Assembly: GCA_015179025.1 (NCBI GenBank)
Contig: WHUX01000059.1
Location: 235,775-299,774, forward strand
Direction: 5' to 3'
Length of the DNA stretch: 64,000 bases
Source: Terfezia claveryi
Taxonomy: Eukaryota > Ascomycota > Pezizomycetes > Pezizales > Pezizaceae
Part shown: one piece after another, positions 10,833 through 22,634 of the stretch
How positions within the stretch are numbered: the stretch's first letter is position 1
Layout of the letters: every line of letters begins with the position of its first letter
Translations under genes and position numbers: made by a program
The notes under the pieces: model-generated
What the model saw: only the letters and a program-made list of their open reading frames with translations
What the model was told of the DNA's origin: nothing
Database searches by the model: none

Positions 10833-13706
10833 ATGGCACTTACAATGTTGCCCCCGTCACGAACATCAACGTCATCTTCATCTTCCAATGTGAACCCATA
10901 CCCACAGGTGACAAGACAAAATACATTTTCCTCCTCAGATGGCGCTCGGTCCGCCCGCACTTCCAAGCGCTACTCCGTGACAGCCCTGTATATGTCGATG
11001 CATGCGCATGACAAGGACATAGAAATAGAAGATGATCTAGCAAGAGGTTTGGATGACCGTGGGTTATAGAACGCAGATGGGACTATACTGAATGTTGTGA
11101 AATTAGTTCAAAAAACATTAAGAGACCTCAAGGCAAAGATCTCGTCACAATCGAAGAAGAATTTTGTGCTTGAAAAGGATGTTCGATACCTTGATTCTCG
11201 AATAGCACTGCTGATTCAGAATCGTATGGCGTTAGAAGAGGTTTGATATATTTGTTCCTTGGAAGCCAAGTTCCTCGTGTTTTGCTGACATGTTTGTGAA
11301 CAGCAAAACGAAGTAGCAAGTCATCTAGAAGACAGTGTAGAGATATTGGAAGGAACATTCCCCAGTGATCAGAAGACTCAGCAATACGGGAACCTCTTCT
11401 TCCTCTTACAATCAGAACCGCGGCATATTGCTGCACTGTGTCGTCTTGTTACGATGGCTGAGATTGATGCTCTTCTACAAACAGTTATGTTTACAATATA
11501 CGGGAATCAATATGAAAGTCGTGAAGAGCATTTGCTTTTGACCATGTTTCAGGTAAACCTCCCAGAAGAGTTTTGGCCAAATTCCACATATCCTAATGAT
11601 TTTCTCTTCTAGTCCGTACTGTCTGCACAGTTTGATACTACACCTGAATATTCATCCTTACTTCGTGCAAATACGCCTGTTTCTCGAATGATGACAACTT
11701 ACACTCGAAGAGGGCCTGGACAGAGTTACCTCAAGACAGTCCTTGCTGATCAAATTAACTCCCTGATTGAGCACAAAGACTTGAATTTGGAGATTAACCC
11801 ACTCAAGGTCTATGAGCAAATGATTAAGCAGATAGAAGAAGACACTGGGACCCTACCGTCAAACATGCCACGGGGTATCTCAGCAGAGGAAGCAGCAGAG
11901 AATCCTCAAGTGCAGGCAATCATTGAGCCTCGGCTAACCATGCTCATGAAGATTGCTAATTCTTTCCTCACCACTATCATAGATAATTTAAATGAGACAC
12001 CGTACGGAATCAGATGGATCTGCAAGCAAATTAGGAGTTTGACAAAGGTTGGAAGGATGTTCCGTCTCAATTGGCCCTGTTGCTAACTACAATTTTAGCG
12101 TAAATACCCCGATGCAAAGGAACAGGTGATCTGTACATTGATTGGAGGGTTTTTTTTCTTGCGTTTCTTGAACCCCGCAATTGTAACTCCGCGGTCGTAT
12201 ATGCTTGTCGATGGTATGCCATCAGAGCATCCACGGAGAACCTTGACATTGGTATGTAGATGACCCACAATCGTTGAGCAGCAATACTAATGGTTGTTTG
12301 TCTAGATTGCAAAGATGTTGCAGAACCTTGCCAATAAGCCTTCATATGCGAAAGAGCCATATATGGCCAGCCTTGCACCTTTTGTACACCACAACAAGGC
12401 AAGGATAAATAAATTTCTGATGGACCTTTGTGAGGTCGGAGATTTTTACGAGTCTCTAGAGGTACTTGTGCATGCCTGAATATAGTAACATGCAAAAATT
12501 CTAATACATAGTTTAGATGGATCAATATGTCGCGCTCTCTAAGAAAGATCTCGAGCTATCGATTACACTCAATGAAATTTATATCACCCATCAGCTCTTG
12601 GAGAAGCATGCAAAGGAACTGGTAAGCTGAAAGAATGAGATTGATATTCAATTGCCTATAATCGACGTTGACTGACTTCTATGGAAATAAGGCTCAGGAT
12701 GTTTCTCATCTTAATGTTCTCCTTGCGGAGTTAGGCCCGGCTCCTGCCCAGGTCCCCCGCAAAGAGAACCGCGTTATCACACTTCCGTTGTACAGCCGCT
12801 GGGAGTCCGCAATTGACGACCTGACTGCTGCATTGGACATCACACAGGAAGATGTGTGTTATATGGAAGCGAAGTCTACCTTTGTGCAACTGCTCCGAAC
12901 GCTTCCCGCAACTTCTCCCGCCGTCCGAAAGCCACTCAACCTCACAAAAATCGCAGATACAGCAGCTAAAATGAGAGACATGGGTATGTTTAGGAAGGGC
13001 ATGAGGGCATTGGAATTGTTAGAGCAATTGAGGGACCTTGGCGTTGCGACGGATCAGGATGGTTATCTCCTACTTAGAGAAGAGGTTGAGCAGGAGTTGG
13101 TCCACTTGGGGTCTTTAAAGGACAAGGTCGTGGAGGAAACGAAGAAGCTCGATGAGGTCTACAAGACTATCCGCGATCACAATACGTACTTGGTGGGACA
13201 ACTTGAAACCTACAAGTCGTACCTACACAACGTTAGGAGTCAGTCAGAAGGGAAGCAGCGGAAACAGCAGAAGCAGACTGTGCTTGGTCCATATAAATTT
13301 ACGCATCAACAACTAGAGAAAGAAGGCGTAATTCAGAAGAGTAATGTCCCTGATAATAGGTAAGCATGAACCGCTGTCCAAGGCAATGATCAAAACTAAT
13401 TAAAACAAAGACGGGCAAATATCTTTTTCAATATCACTTCCCCAATGCCTGGCACGTTCGTAATATCACTGCACTATAAAGGTACGACCTTCTAAATGCG
13501 AAGTTTATGTGCGTTGACTGACAGCAGATGAAGGAAGAAATCGTGGACTGCTCGAACTTGACCTCAAATTAGATGACCTCTTGGAGATGCAGCAGAACGG
13601 TCAAGACGAATTAGATTTGGAATACGTGCAGTTCAACGTTCCAAAAGTTTTAACCCTTCTTAATAAGAGATTCGCGAGGAAAAAGTGGTAAAATGGGTGT
13701 TTTAGA
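10833..13706 (+). CDS. Ras GTPase-activating protein, Sar1/GapA type (RasGAP plus RasGAP_C)
   Basis: The product stimulates GTP hydrolysis on Ras. Fungal relatives (S. pombe Sar1/Gap1, Aspergillus GapA) control polarity, mating and septation. The ATG at 10833 opens a Ser-rich N-terminus. Conserved blocks follow: [20 protein letters not shown], then [16 protein letters not shown], then the finger-loop region [20 protein letters not shown], and the RasGAP signature [14 protein letters not shown] near 12150. A RasGAP_C domain follows ([20 protein letters not shown] onward). The stop is TAG at 13704-13706; the final exon reads FARKKVVKWVF. About ten introns were placed by eye. Two use a GTTTG donor (near 11046 and 11241) rather than GTAAG/GTATG. 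It resembles the C-terminal half of IQGAP proteins but has no CH or IQ region here. Confidence 0.92.
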
Positions 13707-16077
13707 GGCGATTTACTCCGGTGTATTATTTTTGCCATTCAGGAGTACTGTGGTGGTGGTGGTGGTGGCTGTAATGATTGGATTGGAAGTCACCCGGGTT
13801 ATTTGTTTTCGTCATTTTTTCCACAGCTTTTGTTCTGATGATTTTCACGCCTCTTCATCTCTTAACACCCTTTCAGGTTTTCTCCATTCATACTTCTTGC
13901 AGTCAATACCTTTTTTTAAATACTTTTACCAACCCGGAACTTTTACTTTTTTGCTCTTGCTCTAGTGGTCCCTAAGCGTTCTGTATTTCATTTATGATAC
14001 CATCTCCTATTGGAGGCAATACGTGCTCGTCTGGCAGGACCGGGGAACGACTTTACATACACACCACATGCAGTTGATATATACATTATGGACCACCCTA
14101 TTCAATATCTTCAACCCCTGTGCTGATATTGATTTGTATCTATCTCTTCTTCTCGAGGCCCGGGTTTCTTGTTTTGCATGGTTTCATATGAAATGGAGGA
14201 TTGGGTTTATTGCTTTATTGCTTTGTTTTTGATGGGGTTATCGCTTGAATATAGTACGGCGTGAGCTGCTCTGCGGTGGATAAGTCACAGATTCCATGTT
14301 TATTGATGGTCGGGAGATACGGTGTTGAAGGGGTATAATCTTTCCTCCGAAGCTATATCAATTTTTTTTTTTTTTTTTTTTTTGCATTTGGTTTACCTTG
14401 AGCGTTAAGATTTCATTAGAAGAGTGATTCTAGCAGCGCTTTTTTCTTCTTTTTTCCTTCCGTTTTCTGCCGATGATGCGAGGTTTTCTTCCACGTCTGG
14501 ATATGTCTAGATAGCACACTTGTGGGGGATCGACGGGAAGGACTGGACATAAGTGTATGAATACTTTCGGCTCTGAACCAAAACAAAGAAAGCGGCTGGT
14601 CTGCTTGCCGAGAGAGCAGAGTATGCAGACTGGAGCATCCATTACTTGAATGGCTCTGTATATCCTGTTAGTTGCTGTATGCATCTACTTACCCATCGGT
14701 TCACGTCACGATGTATTTCCTTGACGGGGAATTCCTGCAGTGCAGGTGTGTGTGACGCGAGTGCCGAGGCTCAGCGAGCTCTTACCTACAGTACTGTAGA
14801 TCGCGCCAAGCAACACTTCAACTCACGTCAGAGTCACACCGCCAAGACCCCACGCCATCGAAGCAGCCATCGAAGCAGGGAAGGTTTGCATTGGCACGAT
14901 GGCCTGGCCTGGGTTGAAATTGGCTTGGGTTGAAATTGAGGTTGACATCGATCTTGGGACCATGTCATATCAAGCCAGCCTAGGGAGTCAGTCATTGAGT
15001 CGATGAGTGAGTGGATTGTGCATGAGGTGGGATTATTTAACGCTGTCAGTGAGTAATTAAGTTGATGGTGAAGCCGCACCGCTATGCTGGGGACGGTGAT
15101 AGTTTCAAGCCTGCCATCTCTTGTGCTTCAAGTCGTTGGGGACTTGTACCGTACTGTACAGTAGGTCGGTTCGGTAGAGTAGAATGGTGTTAAGTCAGAG
15201 AGAGCTCTTGCATTCTCCCAGCAGCTTGTGTCCACCCCGGGCACTTACAGCTTAGCCTCAGGCATTGCTTCCAATGGCACTTTCCATTCACGCAGAGCTA
15301 TTCTAGCGGCTATATATGCGCTGCACAGCTATGCAAATGTATGTACGTCTATTGGAAAAGCAGCTGTAGATGGCAGCCCGGAGATCGGGCTTTTGTAGGA
15401 GATTGAGTACTGTATCTGACGCGAGGCCGGGAAGACGAGTTAAAGTTGACCTGAGACTACGCATATTTGCTCAAGACTGGACAGACTGGGCAGACTGGAC
15501 TTCGACGGTACCAGATTCCCGCAACCACTTACTCATTCATGCCACTCAACCCCAGCTTTCCGAGCCCCCAACCTGGAATTTTTTTTTTTATCTTGAAAAA
15601 GCAAATACAACGCCCTCTGGCAGCCCCCTCCAATCCTAGCGGGTTAGTCACAGCCCGGTTGCCCTCTGTTCTGTTTGAGGTTCTTCCGGTTTAGAGGTCG
15701 TTCGTACCTTCATAAACCCTTGCATAGCCGCCTCAATCCTCTATTTCCTCCCAATCTTTCAGTTTGCAGCTCTCAGCACGACTGTTGAGCCTTCCTGAAG
15801 CTTTCAGTAAGCTCCACCTCCGTGAGCGTACATCTTGCAAGATCATCAGCAGCTGTATCCTTAGAACTGGTACATATTTACTAGTCTCGGTCTACACATT
15901 TTTCATCCGCTGGTGCGATCATCATTTTTCTTTTCTGGTTCCTACACAGCCAGCCGGGAGAGAGCAGATAGCGAGCTAGCTAGCTAGGAGCAAAAGAGCT
16001 TCAACTCAACGCAACATTTCTGAGCACTGAAAATTCATCTTAAATAAAGAGACACAACACAGGGCAACATTTTAGCA
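13707..16077. other. Intergenic, 2.4 kb
   Basis: This holds the 3' flank of the RasGAP gene, a 22-base T tract at 14362-14383, and the upstream region of the next gene with a short CTAG repeat at about 15975-15987. Open frames here lack domains and splice-consistent extension. No RNA gene was recognised. Confidence 0.5.
14362..14383 (+). repeat. Poly-T tract (22 bases)
   Basis: An uninterrupted run of T lies in the gap after the RasGAP gene. It may be a simple homopolymer or the remains of a poly-A tail from a retroposed sequence on the minus strand; the sequence alone does not decide. Confidence 0.8.
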
Positions 16078-16667
16078 ATGGCTTCATCCGCAATCTCGAT
16101 TCCTAAGAAGAAGGATCAGCTCCATTCTTCCGCTTCATCCCCCGGATCTTCTTCCTCCCATTCATCCTCTCCAACGTCGTCGAGCTCTGGAAGCTCGCCA
16201 TCCCCGACACCAGTATTTCATCATAGGCGGCGACCTTCGCTATTGAGTACGTTCCCTACTTTTATTCTCGAAGAGTTGAATATTTCCAGGGCTAATCGGT
16301 GTTTTTCAATGTGGATAGGCTCGTCAGTCAGCCGAGTTGAGCATTCCGTGTTCGATTTAGGAATCAGGGATGGATCTCCGAGATTGGTAGGTTGTGAAAC
16401 TTCCGGATATGTGGACGGAAGCTTATCATCCGTAAAACCTCCAGATAACATGCGTGAAAGCTTCGCAGGGCTTTGATTGGAATTTAGGTTCGTCTCCTAC
16501 TGCCAAAATTAATGTTCACGAAAACTGACTCGTTACTCGTTATTTGGATAGACATCTTTCTGCCTTCTCATTACGATATCCATATCCCGAATCTGACGGA
16601 TAAGATGGAGCCTGTTCACGAGATTGTGCTTACGGAGGAAGAGTATACCAGTATGCTTCCATCGTAG
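16078..16667 (+). CDS. Unidentified small protein, Ser-rich N-terminus (about 123 aa)
   Basis: I do not recognise the family. My model has four exons (16078-16246, 16319-16386, 16469-16487, 16552-16667), and the frame closes exactly at 124 codons. The first about 45 residues are mostly Ser/Pro and then basic (HHRRRPSLLS), probably disordered. The C-terminal half looks folded: SRVEHSVFDLGIRDGSPRLG, then FDWNLDIFLPSHYDIHIPN, then EPVHEIVLTEEEYTSMLPS and the stop. The ordered C-terminus and proper donor and acceptor sites argue for a real gene rather than chance. If the second intron is not removed, the frame ends at TGA near 16475 and gives a longer product without that conserved-looking tail. 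No transmembrane segment or signal peptide is seen. Confidence 0.55.
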
Positions 16668-17547
16668 TGGGACCGTGCTCTCTACAGGTCACCACCTATT
16701 AGACGTTCATGCTTCTTAGACTGGGCGCCGGGGTTGGATGAAGCTCTATTCCTTAAAACTACACTCACGGCAAAATGGCGTTATCTCTGGGTTCCACTTC
16801 CACAATCCACACCTTCATCCATCCTCTTCTTCGAACTCCTCTCCTTATACTTTGCGATAGCGGTTTTACGTTTTTGTTTCTGGTTTTTAGGGTTTTATGT
16901 TTCTATGTTCGTGTTTACACTGTCCATCCCTAGACGTATGATTTCGGGTGCGGCAATAAGGGATGCATTTGTTTTTGTTTCATTGATATGTCAATGTATA
17001 TGTCATTTTCTTTGGCCTTTTTTTTGTTGGAGGGTTCTTTGATTTTTGGATCTTTATTTATAGGGTTTATGCAAGCCAGACTAGGGTTTATGGCTGTTGT
17101 CCTCCCACCTCCTCGGCTAAGTAGGCTGTTTCTCACCAGATAAGCTCACGCTGAATCCATTGGCAGCGGCAAGTTCTGAGTTGTCATTTCTTATCATTGT
17201 CATACTTATGTACCCATATTTACAGATTAAATAAAAATCGGGTTCACCAAACACGAAATTGTGCGTGATACGGTCGTGTTTATTCGTCATGAGAGTCTTT
17301 TGTTTTGTGAGATCGATGGACGATAAATTACTGCCTGGTTTCCTGCAGGATTACTCTGTGGGAGGGCTGCGTGGACATGTGGTGATGGAGATCGGGCATT
17401 GCGTAGGCGTGATCGGTTATAGTTATTGTGGAACTGAATAAATAATATATATATATTACCTTTGTTGCAGCCAATGCAGTACGGGTGCCAAGACATGCTT
17501 GGTGAGGGCAACAAACGCGATGGGCAACCATCCCCCAGAAATACAAC
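16668..17547. other. Intergenic, 0.9 kb
   Basis: T-rich 3' flank of the small Ser-rich gene and upstream region of MIS14. No coding signal or structured repeat was noticed. Confidence 0.5.
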
Positions 17548-18950
17548 ATGGCCGACGCCCCTACCCTCCGCAAGGTTCAGCTCGACTCGATTGATGACCT
17601 GCGCTTCATTTACGATAATCTCGTGAAGAGCGCGAGGGAGAGGATTGCTGTGCATTTACAGCCTGCAGCGGGTGGAGGAAAGGGAGTGGTGGATGAGGCT
17701 GCGGGGCCGGGGCCGGGGCTGGGGAGGGGAAGGGGGAGGAGGACGAGGAGAAGTACTGGTGGGGCGAAGGAGGAAGGGGGAAGTGGGGATGGGAGTGGGG
17801 ATGGGGATGCCAAGGGGGGGCGAGTGGCGGGAGGGGAGGAGGATCCGTTGAGAAAGAAGGTGGAGGAGTTGGTTATGGAGGTTAGTTTTTTTTTTAATTT
17901 TTTTTTTATTTGTTTGTTTGTTTGCTGGGTTTGTTTGCTGGGTTTGTTTATTCTATGGTATCCGATACTTTGGGTTTTTGTGGGTGGCGGGGGAATTGGC
18001 TGGGTAACGGAAGGGAAGGGGGGGCAGGTGGGGGGGATACAGAGGATGAGAATGAAAAGAGAAAGAAGAAGGGTGAGGAAGGAGGAGAAGAAGAGGAAGG
18101 AGGAGAAGAAGAGGAAGGAGGAGAAGAAGAAGAAGAAGATAGAAGAAGAAGAAGAAGAAGAAGAAGAAGAAGAAGAAGAAGAAGAAGAAGAAGAAGAAGA
18201 AGAAAAGAAGCTGACCGACGGTGAACGAGGCCATTGGAAAAAAATAGTACATCACCCGCACATTCGACTTCGCGGCCCACAGTATCTCCATCAACGGCCT
18301 CGACGCCCCCTCCACGGCCACGACTACAAACCCAAACTCTCCCCCCTCAATGATTGACATGCTCAAAGCCGAGACCGACGGTATACTTCCCCCCCATCCC
18401 CCACCCCCCTCCCGGGTGCCCCGCATCAATTAGTGTCTAACGTTTCCAACCCCCCAATATAGAATTCGAACCCTACGATCGCACCCTCCACGCGCGCCTG
18501 CAATCCCTATACACCGATATCGAAACCGCCACGCTTAAAGTCTCCCAGCAGCGGCGGACCATGCCTGACCGTGCGCTGCGGCGGTACGAAAAGGCGCTCA
18601 ATCACGAGGTCGAGAGGGATTTAAAGCTACTTGAGCAGATTGCAAAAGAGGGGGAGGAGATGAGGAAGGCTAGGGGGTTACCTGACGTACCCCTGCTACA
18701 ACCTAAACCTGAGAATGGAGTAGACGCGATGGAGGGGTTGGAAGCGACTGGAGTTGGGATGGCTAAGGAGGTGGAGTTGGGTGGGGAGGAAAGACATAAA
18801 GACATGGTGAAGGATTGGGAGAGGAGCATGGCTGTGATGGGGAAGTTGGCAAGGGGGTTGCCTGCTACTGCACATAAGCTGGAGAGGGCGAAGGCGGCTG
18901 TGGAGTTGATCCAGGAGAAAGACAGGAAAAAGAAACGGATGACGGAGTAA
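17548..18950 (+). CDS. MIS14: Kinetochore protein Mis14/Nsl1 family (MIND/Mis12 complex subunit)
   Basis: Mis14/Nsl1 is one of four subunits of the Mis12 (MIND) complex, which links inner-kinetochore CENP-C to the Ndc80 and KNL1 outer kinetochore. Three exons (17548-17880, 18248-18380, 18463-18950) give 317 residues in one closed frame. The N-terminus reads LRKVQLDSIDDLRFIYDNLV, followed by a GR/GK-rich low-complexity loop. Then LRKKVEELVMEYITRTFDFA and HSISINGLDA, a family hallmark. The C-terminal half is charged and helical (YDRTLHARLQSLYTDIETAT, then DRALRRYEKALNHEVERDLK), as expected for the coiled-coil part. Intron 1 is 367 nt, far longer than its neighbours, and is filled by an AGA/GAA repeat. 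Identification rests on motif recall, not a search. Confidence 0.82.
18046..18213 (+). repeat. GAA/AGA/GGA triplet microsatellite inside intron 1 of MIS14
   Basis: A purine-only tract of GAA, GAG and AGA triplets, becoming near-perfect GAA from about 18124, fills the second half of the 367-nt intron (17881-18247). The strand asymmetry is complete: purines on the coding strand, pyrimidines on the other. Open frames on both strands here (poly-Glu and poly-Leu) are artefacts of the repeat. Confidence 0.9.
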
Positions 18951-19025
18951 GTTTGTGCCAGTGTGCTTCTTTCCTGTCTGTTTTCTAGACTTGTTGCTTA
19001 TGAATTTGAGCTCGAGGCGTTTATG

Positions 19026-19050
19026 TTTTTTTTTTTTTTTTTTTTTTTTT
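19026..19050 (+). repeat. Poly-T tract (25 bases)
   Basis: An uninterrupted T run lies in the roughly 200-bp gap between the convergent MIS14 and phosphopentomutase genes. Confidence 0.85.
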
Positions 19051-19148
19051 ATTGAGTAGGGGGGATATAATAGTACCGGATAATATAAATATCATTGAAA
19101 ATTGCGCAAAATCGAGGGTATATATGGTATTGTTGATCAGGAATACAA

Positions 19149-21465
19149 CTATTGTGGCTTCTTTAGTCCCGTCTCGAACAGCCTGAACCATTCTTTCTCC
19201 AAATCCACCGCAACCTCATCTGCCCCCTTCTTAGCAACCTCGCGGGAGCCGGCTTTACACTCAATATACACTATTGCACATGTTAGACCTGCTAATCCAT
19301 CATCTGGAAAATTCGGGCTGCATACTCTTAATCTTTGGCTCCGTTCCACTCCCTCTAACACTAAATCTAACCTCACCCTCCAACCAGCACGTGATCATAT
19401 CCGAGGTCTTGCTAACAGGTAAATTCGGGGCATTATCTGGCGTACCAGAATCATACCCCGTAGTCAGATCCCTCCACCGTAGAACCAGCCTCTTTCCTAC
19501 ATATTTCGGGAACTTCTCGTCTTCACTCTTCAGGTCCCTAATCCTCTCGAACACTCCCCTAGTTATTGCGGGTGAGGGTGAGATGAAGTATGAGTTATGG
19601 CTCTCAAAGTACCCATATTTCTCGTAAAGCTGTTCTAGCTTCTGTAGTGGTGTGAGGCGCTCTGTGTTCGCCCAGTGAATTGCCGCGCATAAAAAAATGG
19701 AAGCCGCAGCGATACCGTCTTTGTCAGGGACGACATTGGTGAACATATATCCAATTGCTTCTTCGAAAGCATAGATTGCGTTGATCCCCTTCTCCCTCAG
19801 TTGTAAAGCGACATTCCCTAGCCACTTGAACCCAGTGAGAGTTTCTTCAAAGATGAAGCCCTCTGCTTCCGCCATGTATCCGAGCATTTGGGAGGAAACT
19901 GTTGAGGCTAGCATTGCCATGCTTGATCTGTCGCCTTTGTATGTCTCGAGGATGTATGCAGCGAAGAGGATGCCGAGTTGATTCCCTGTTAAGATGGTGT
20001 ATGTGGGACTGGGGTCTACGACGTTGGAATCGAGGATGGCGGCGGCGAACCGGTCGGCATCGGGGTCGCAGGCGGTGACGAGGGGGATGAGTTCGGCGCC
20101 GGCACCGGCGATGGCAAGGTCTAGGGCACCTTTTTCTTCGGGGTTGGGGAAGCTTACGGTGGGGAAGTCGGGGTTGGGGAGGGCCTGTGGAGTATGTCTG
20201 TTAGAGGCCAGGAGCAGATAGTAAAGTGGTGAGTGAGGAATGGACTCACTTGTTCCTTGACGACAACTATACTGTCTAATAATCCTAAATCATCCACTGC
20301 CTCTTTCATAGCAAAGAGTCCAACTCCGTGCATAGGTGTGTATACGAATTTGAACCCTAGCGGTGGAAAGGGAGTGGCGGTTTCTTGTTTTATAGCAGCG
20401 AAGTAAGCCTCTCGTACCTCCAGTAGCCTCTTGACGGCTAAAGGATGGTCGTCTACGAGAAGAATATCCCAGCATTTGGGCTCGAGGTGCTGTTCGATAA
20501 TGTTATAGATTGCTTTATCGTGAGGTGGGATAATTTGGCATGCATTTTCCCAGTAACTAAAAACAGCGGAGGTTAATAAAAAATCTTGAAATAGAATCTA
20601 GGGATACATGCACTTTATAACCTATACAACTAACAATTTGTGGTTAGCAGTACGTCTCGATATATTCATACGAGTGTTCGAGTTACCATACCGTTATCCA
20701 TAGCTGGGTTCTGAGCCCCCAATGCCGCATCAGTAAGAATTCCTTGTTGAAATAGACTTGGGCTGCACATACATGTGAAGCAGTAATCATAACCCCAGCC
20801 AACGCTCCCAAATGCTTAATTCCAAATGGCACCAGTGGTGTGTGGGACAGTTCATCGTAGAAATATACCTTAATCCCTTGTGTGAGGAATGCTGCTGCTG
20901 TGAGGCGTGCGAAGCGGGCAGAATTGTGCCTGTGATCATAGCCAACAACTATACCACGCTCAACAGCTGCGTTTCGACCAAACTGCTCTATAACATATGC
21001 CCCAAGGCCCTGTTGATATTACATAATATGTGCTCGTTAGGACGGTATTCTATGAATTGCCGTGGCTTGGAAAATACCTGTGATGTCTGTATTACTGTCA
21101 CATCGTTCATGTAGCTGAAGCCGGCTTGCATTCGTGCACGTAGGCCTGGTGAGCGTTAGAAGGAGCGTCATAAAGGTTAGTAGCAAAGCCATACCAGCAG
21201 TCCCGAAGACGATTCCTGCCCGTGTTAATAATATTGCTGTCGTTCACGAGCGTATGCCAAGTGACGTACTTTCATCCAATCTCTTGTTCAACTCATCAAA
21301 GTTGTGGGCATCAACAAGCCTCTGAATCTCTGCATGGGTAACTGGATTCTAGACAAGTCGCAGGTTAGAGACCTGGACCGAATATTTGTGGGGGACAATC
21401 AGTACCTTGTCCATAGTCAGCCATTTCAGTGCCTTTTCCATGATAGCTGCTGTGGAGCTTTCCAT
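19149..21465 (-). CDS. PRM15: Phosphopentomutase / phosphoglucomutase 2 family (PRM15/PGM3-like)
   Basis: Alpha-D-phosphohexomutase of the PGM2 subfamily. Members interconvert ribose-1-P and ribose-5-P (and weakly glucose phosphates), linking nucleoside salvage to the pentose phosphate pathway in the cytosol. On the minus strand the ATG is at 21463-21465 (MESSTAAIMEKALKWL). The active-site serine loop ITASHNP is near 20790-20755, split by an intron right after the His. The metal-binding loop DPDADRF is near 20055, and the sugar-binding loop appears as FEEAIGYM near 19755. The phosphate-binding C-terminal loop is RFSVRGSGTEPKIK near 19345. After an intron the last exon gives MYIECKAGSREVAKKG and ends KKPQ-stop. 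About seven introns. All catalytic loops are intact. Confidence 0.93.
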
Positions 21466-22634
21466 TTTTTGCGGCAGATTTGCTTCGCGGTTATCTTCAG
21501 TAACTCCTACAATATTTTTCTGGAGAAATTGGGGATTCCTGAAGCTTTGCTGGAGATGGGATCTCGATGTCCGATGGGATACTTGATATTCCTTGTCTTG
21601 TGATAGGGCTTAGTCTGGTTGGTAGGGTGCTGTATGTGGTAGCGGCTTCCGACTACAGTATAAATAAATAAAACCGATTCAGAAGCTTGGCATTCCCGAT
21701 ATAGCAACACGTTCTGGCTTGAGGGGTAGGTAACAATATCAAGCACCAAATGATTCCACAAATGAGGTAGAGCAGCTTCAGGTTTCATGCAATGGTACAT
21801 TGATCTGGTTGTACCCATCGTATAGGATTTTAGCTTCTCTCATTCAAACAGGAAAGGCCCCATGTGCGTTTAGGTGAGGACATTAATCAAACGAAAATGT
21901 ACCAGGGAGCCTACTAAAGCGCTTTTACCCCTCACTGGAACTTGCACAGGCCTCATTAAGAGAGGGGGTCATTAGGTCTAGTGAGATCTAGATATACAGT
22001 GCGTGGGCGGTGAAGTATATATACTGAAAGTCAGCTGGCTACCGACTCTTATTGAGATTGGTGCGTATTGCCTCTTACTACTTACAGATGCGCAATAGTC
22101 TCGGCACACTCTATGTAGTTGAATAGTTGAATGGTTTCAGTGCCCTCCTTGAGGGATAACTGGAGCATATGCATTGGGTTAGGGTTTGGAGCATTAGGGC
22201 ACTTTAACCCCTCCTCAAAAAGAGACTCTCGCCAAGCTCTGGCACTATGGAGGATCTGATAAGGGCTCAATGGCAGAAACTACAGACAAACAACCAGCAG
22301 CGAGATTAAACTGGCAGCAACTTCCTGTTCAAGAAACCCCAAGGCCACGGCCCATACCTTCTCGAGACTAAATCATCAGCCTCTCCTAGCGTGACTATCC
22401 TCTCCGTACTCTTAACACTAGTTGAGGGTAATTAATATACATGTGGGGGGTATTTAATATACATGTGGGTGAGAGTCACTCCTTATTTGTCACACAAAAT
22501 AATAAACTAGAGTTCGGCGTGAATCAGGGTGGCTCGAAGAAAAAGGTGTAATTTAGGTCACGTGTAACTCAGTCTTGGCACCCCGATTTCCCCTGGACGC
22601 AACAGTTGCCCAAAATCCTTACTGCAACTCATTC
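21466..22634. other. Divergent intergenic region, 1.2 kb
   Basis: This lies between the phosphopentomutase (-) and ECD (+) starts. A single TAGTCTGGTTGG end motif lies at 21611-21622, related to the short inverted-repeat elements seen elsewhere. Nothing coding is supported. Confidence 0.5.

Noticed and set aside
17948..18429. Long minus-strand frames rich in Leu/Ser opposite the MIS14 intron
   Set aside because: They are translations of the GAA/TTC repeat in two frames, without any conserved segment, and overlap a well-supported gene.
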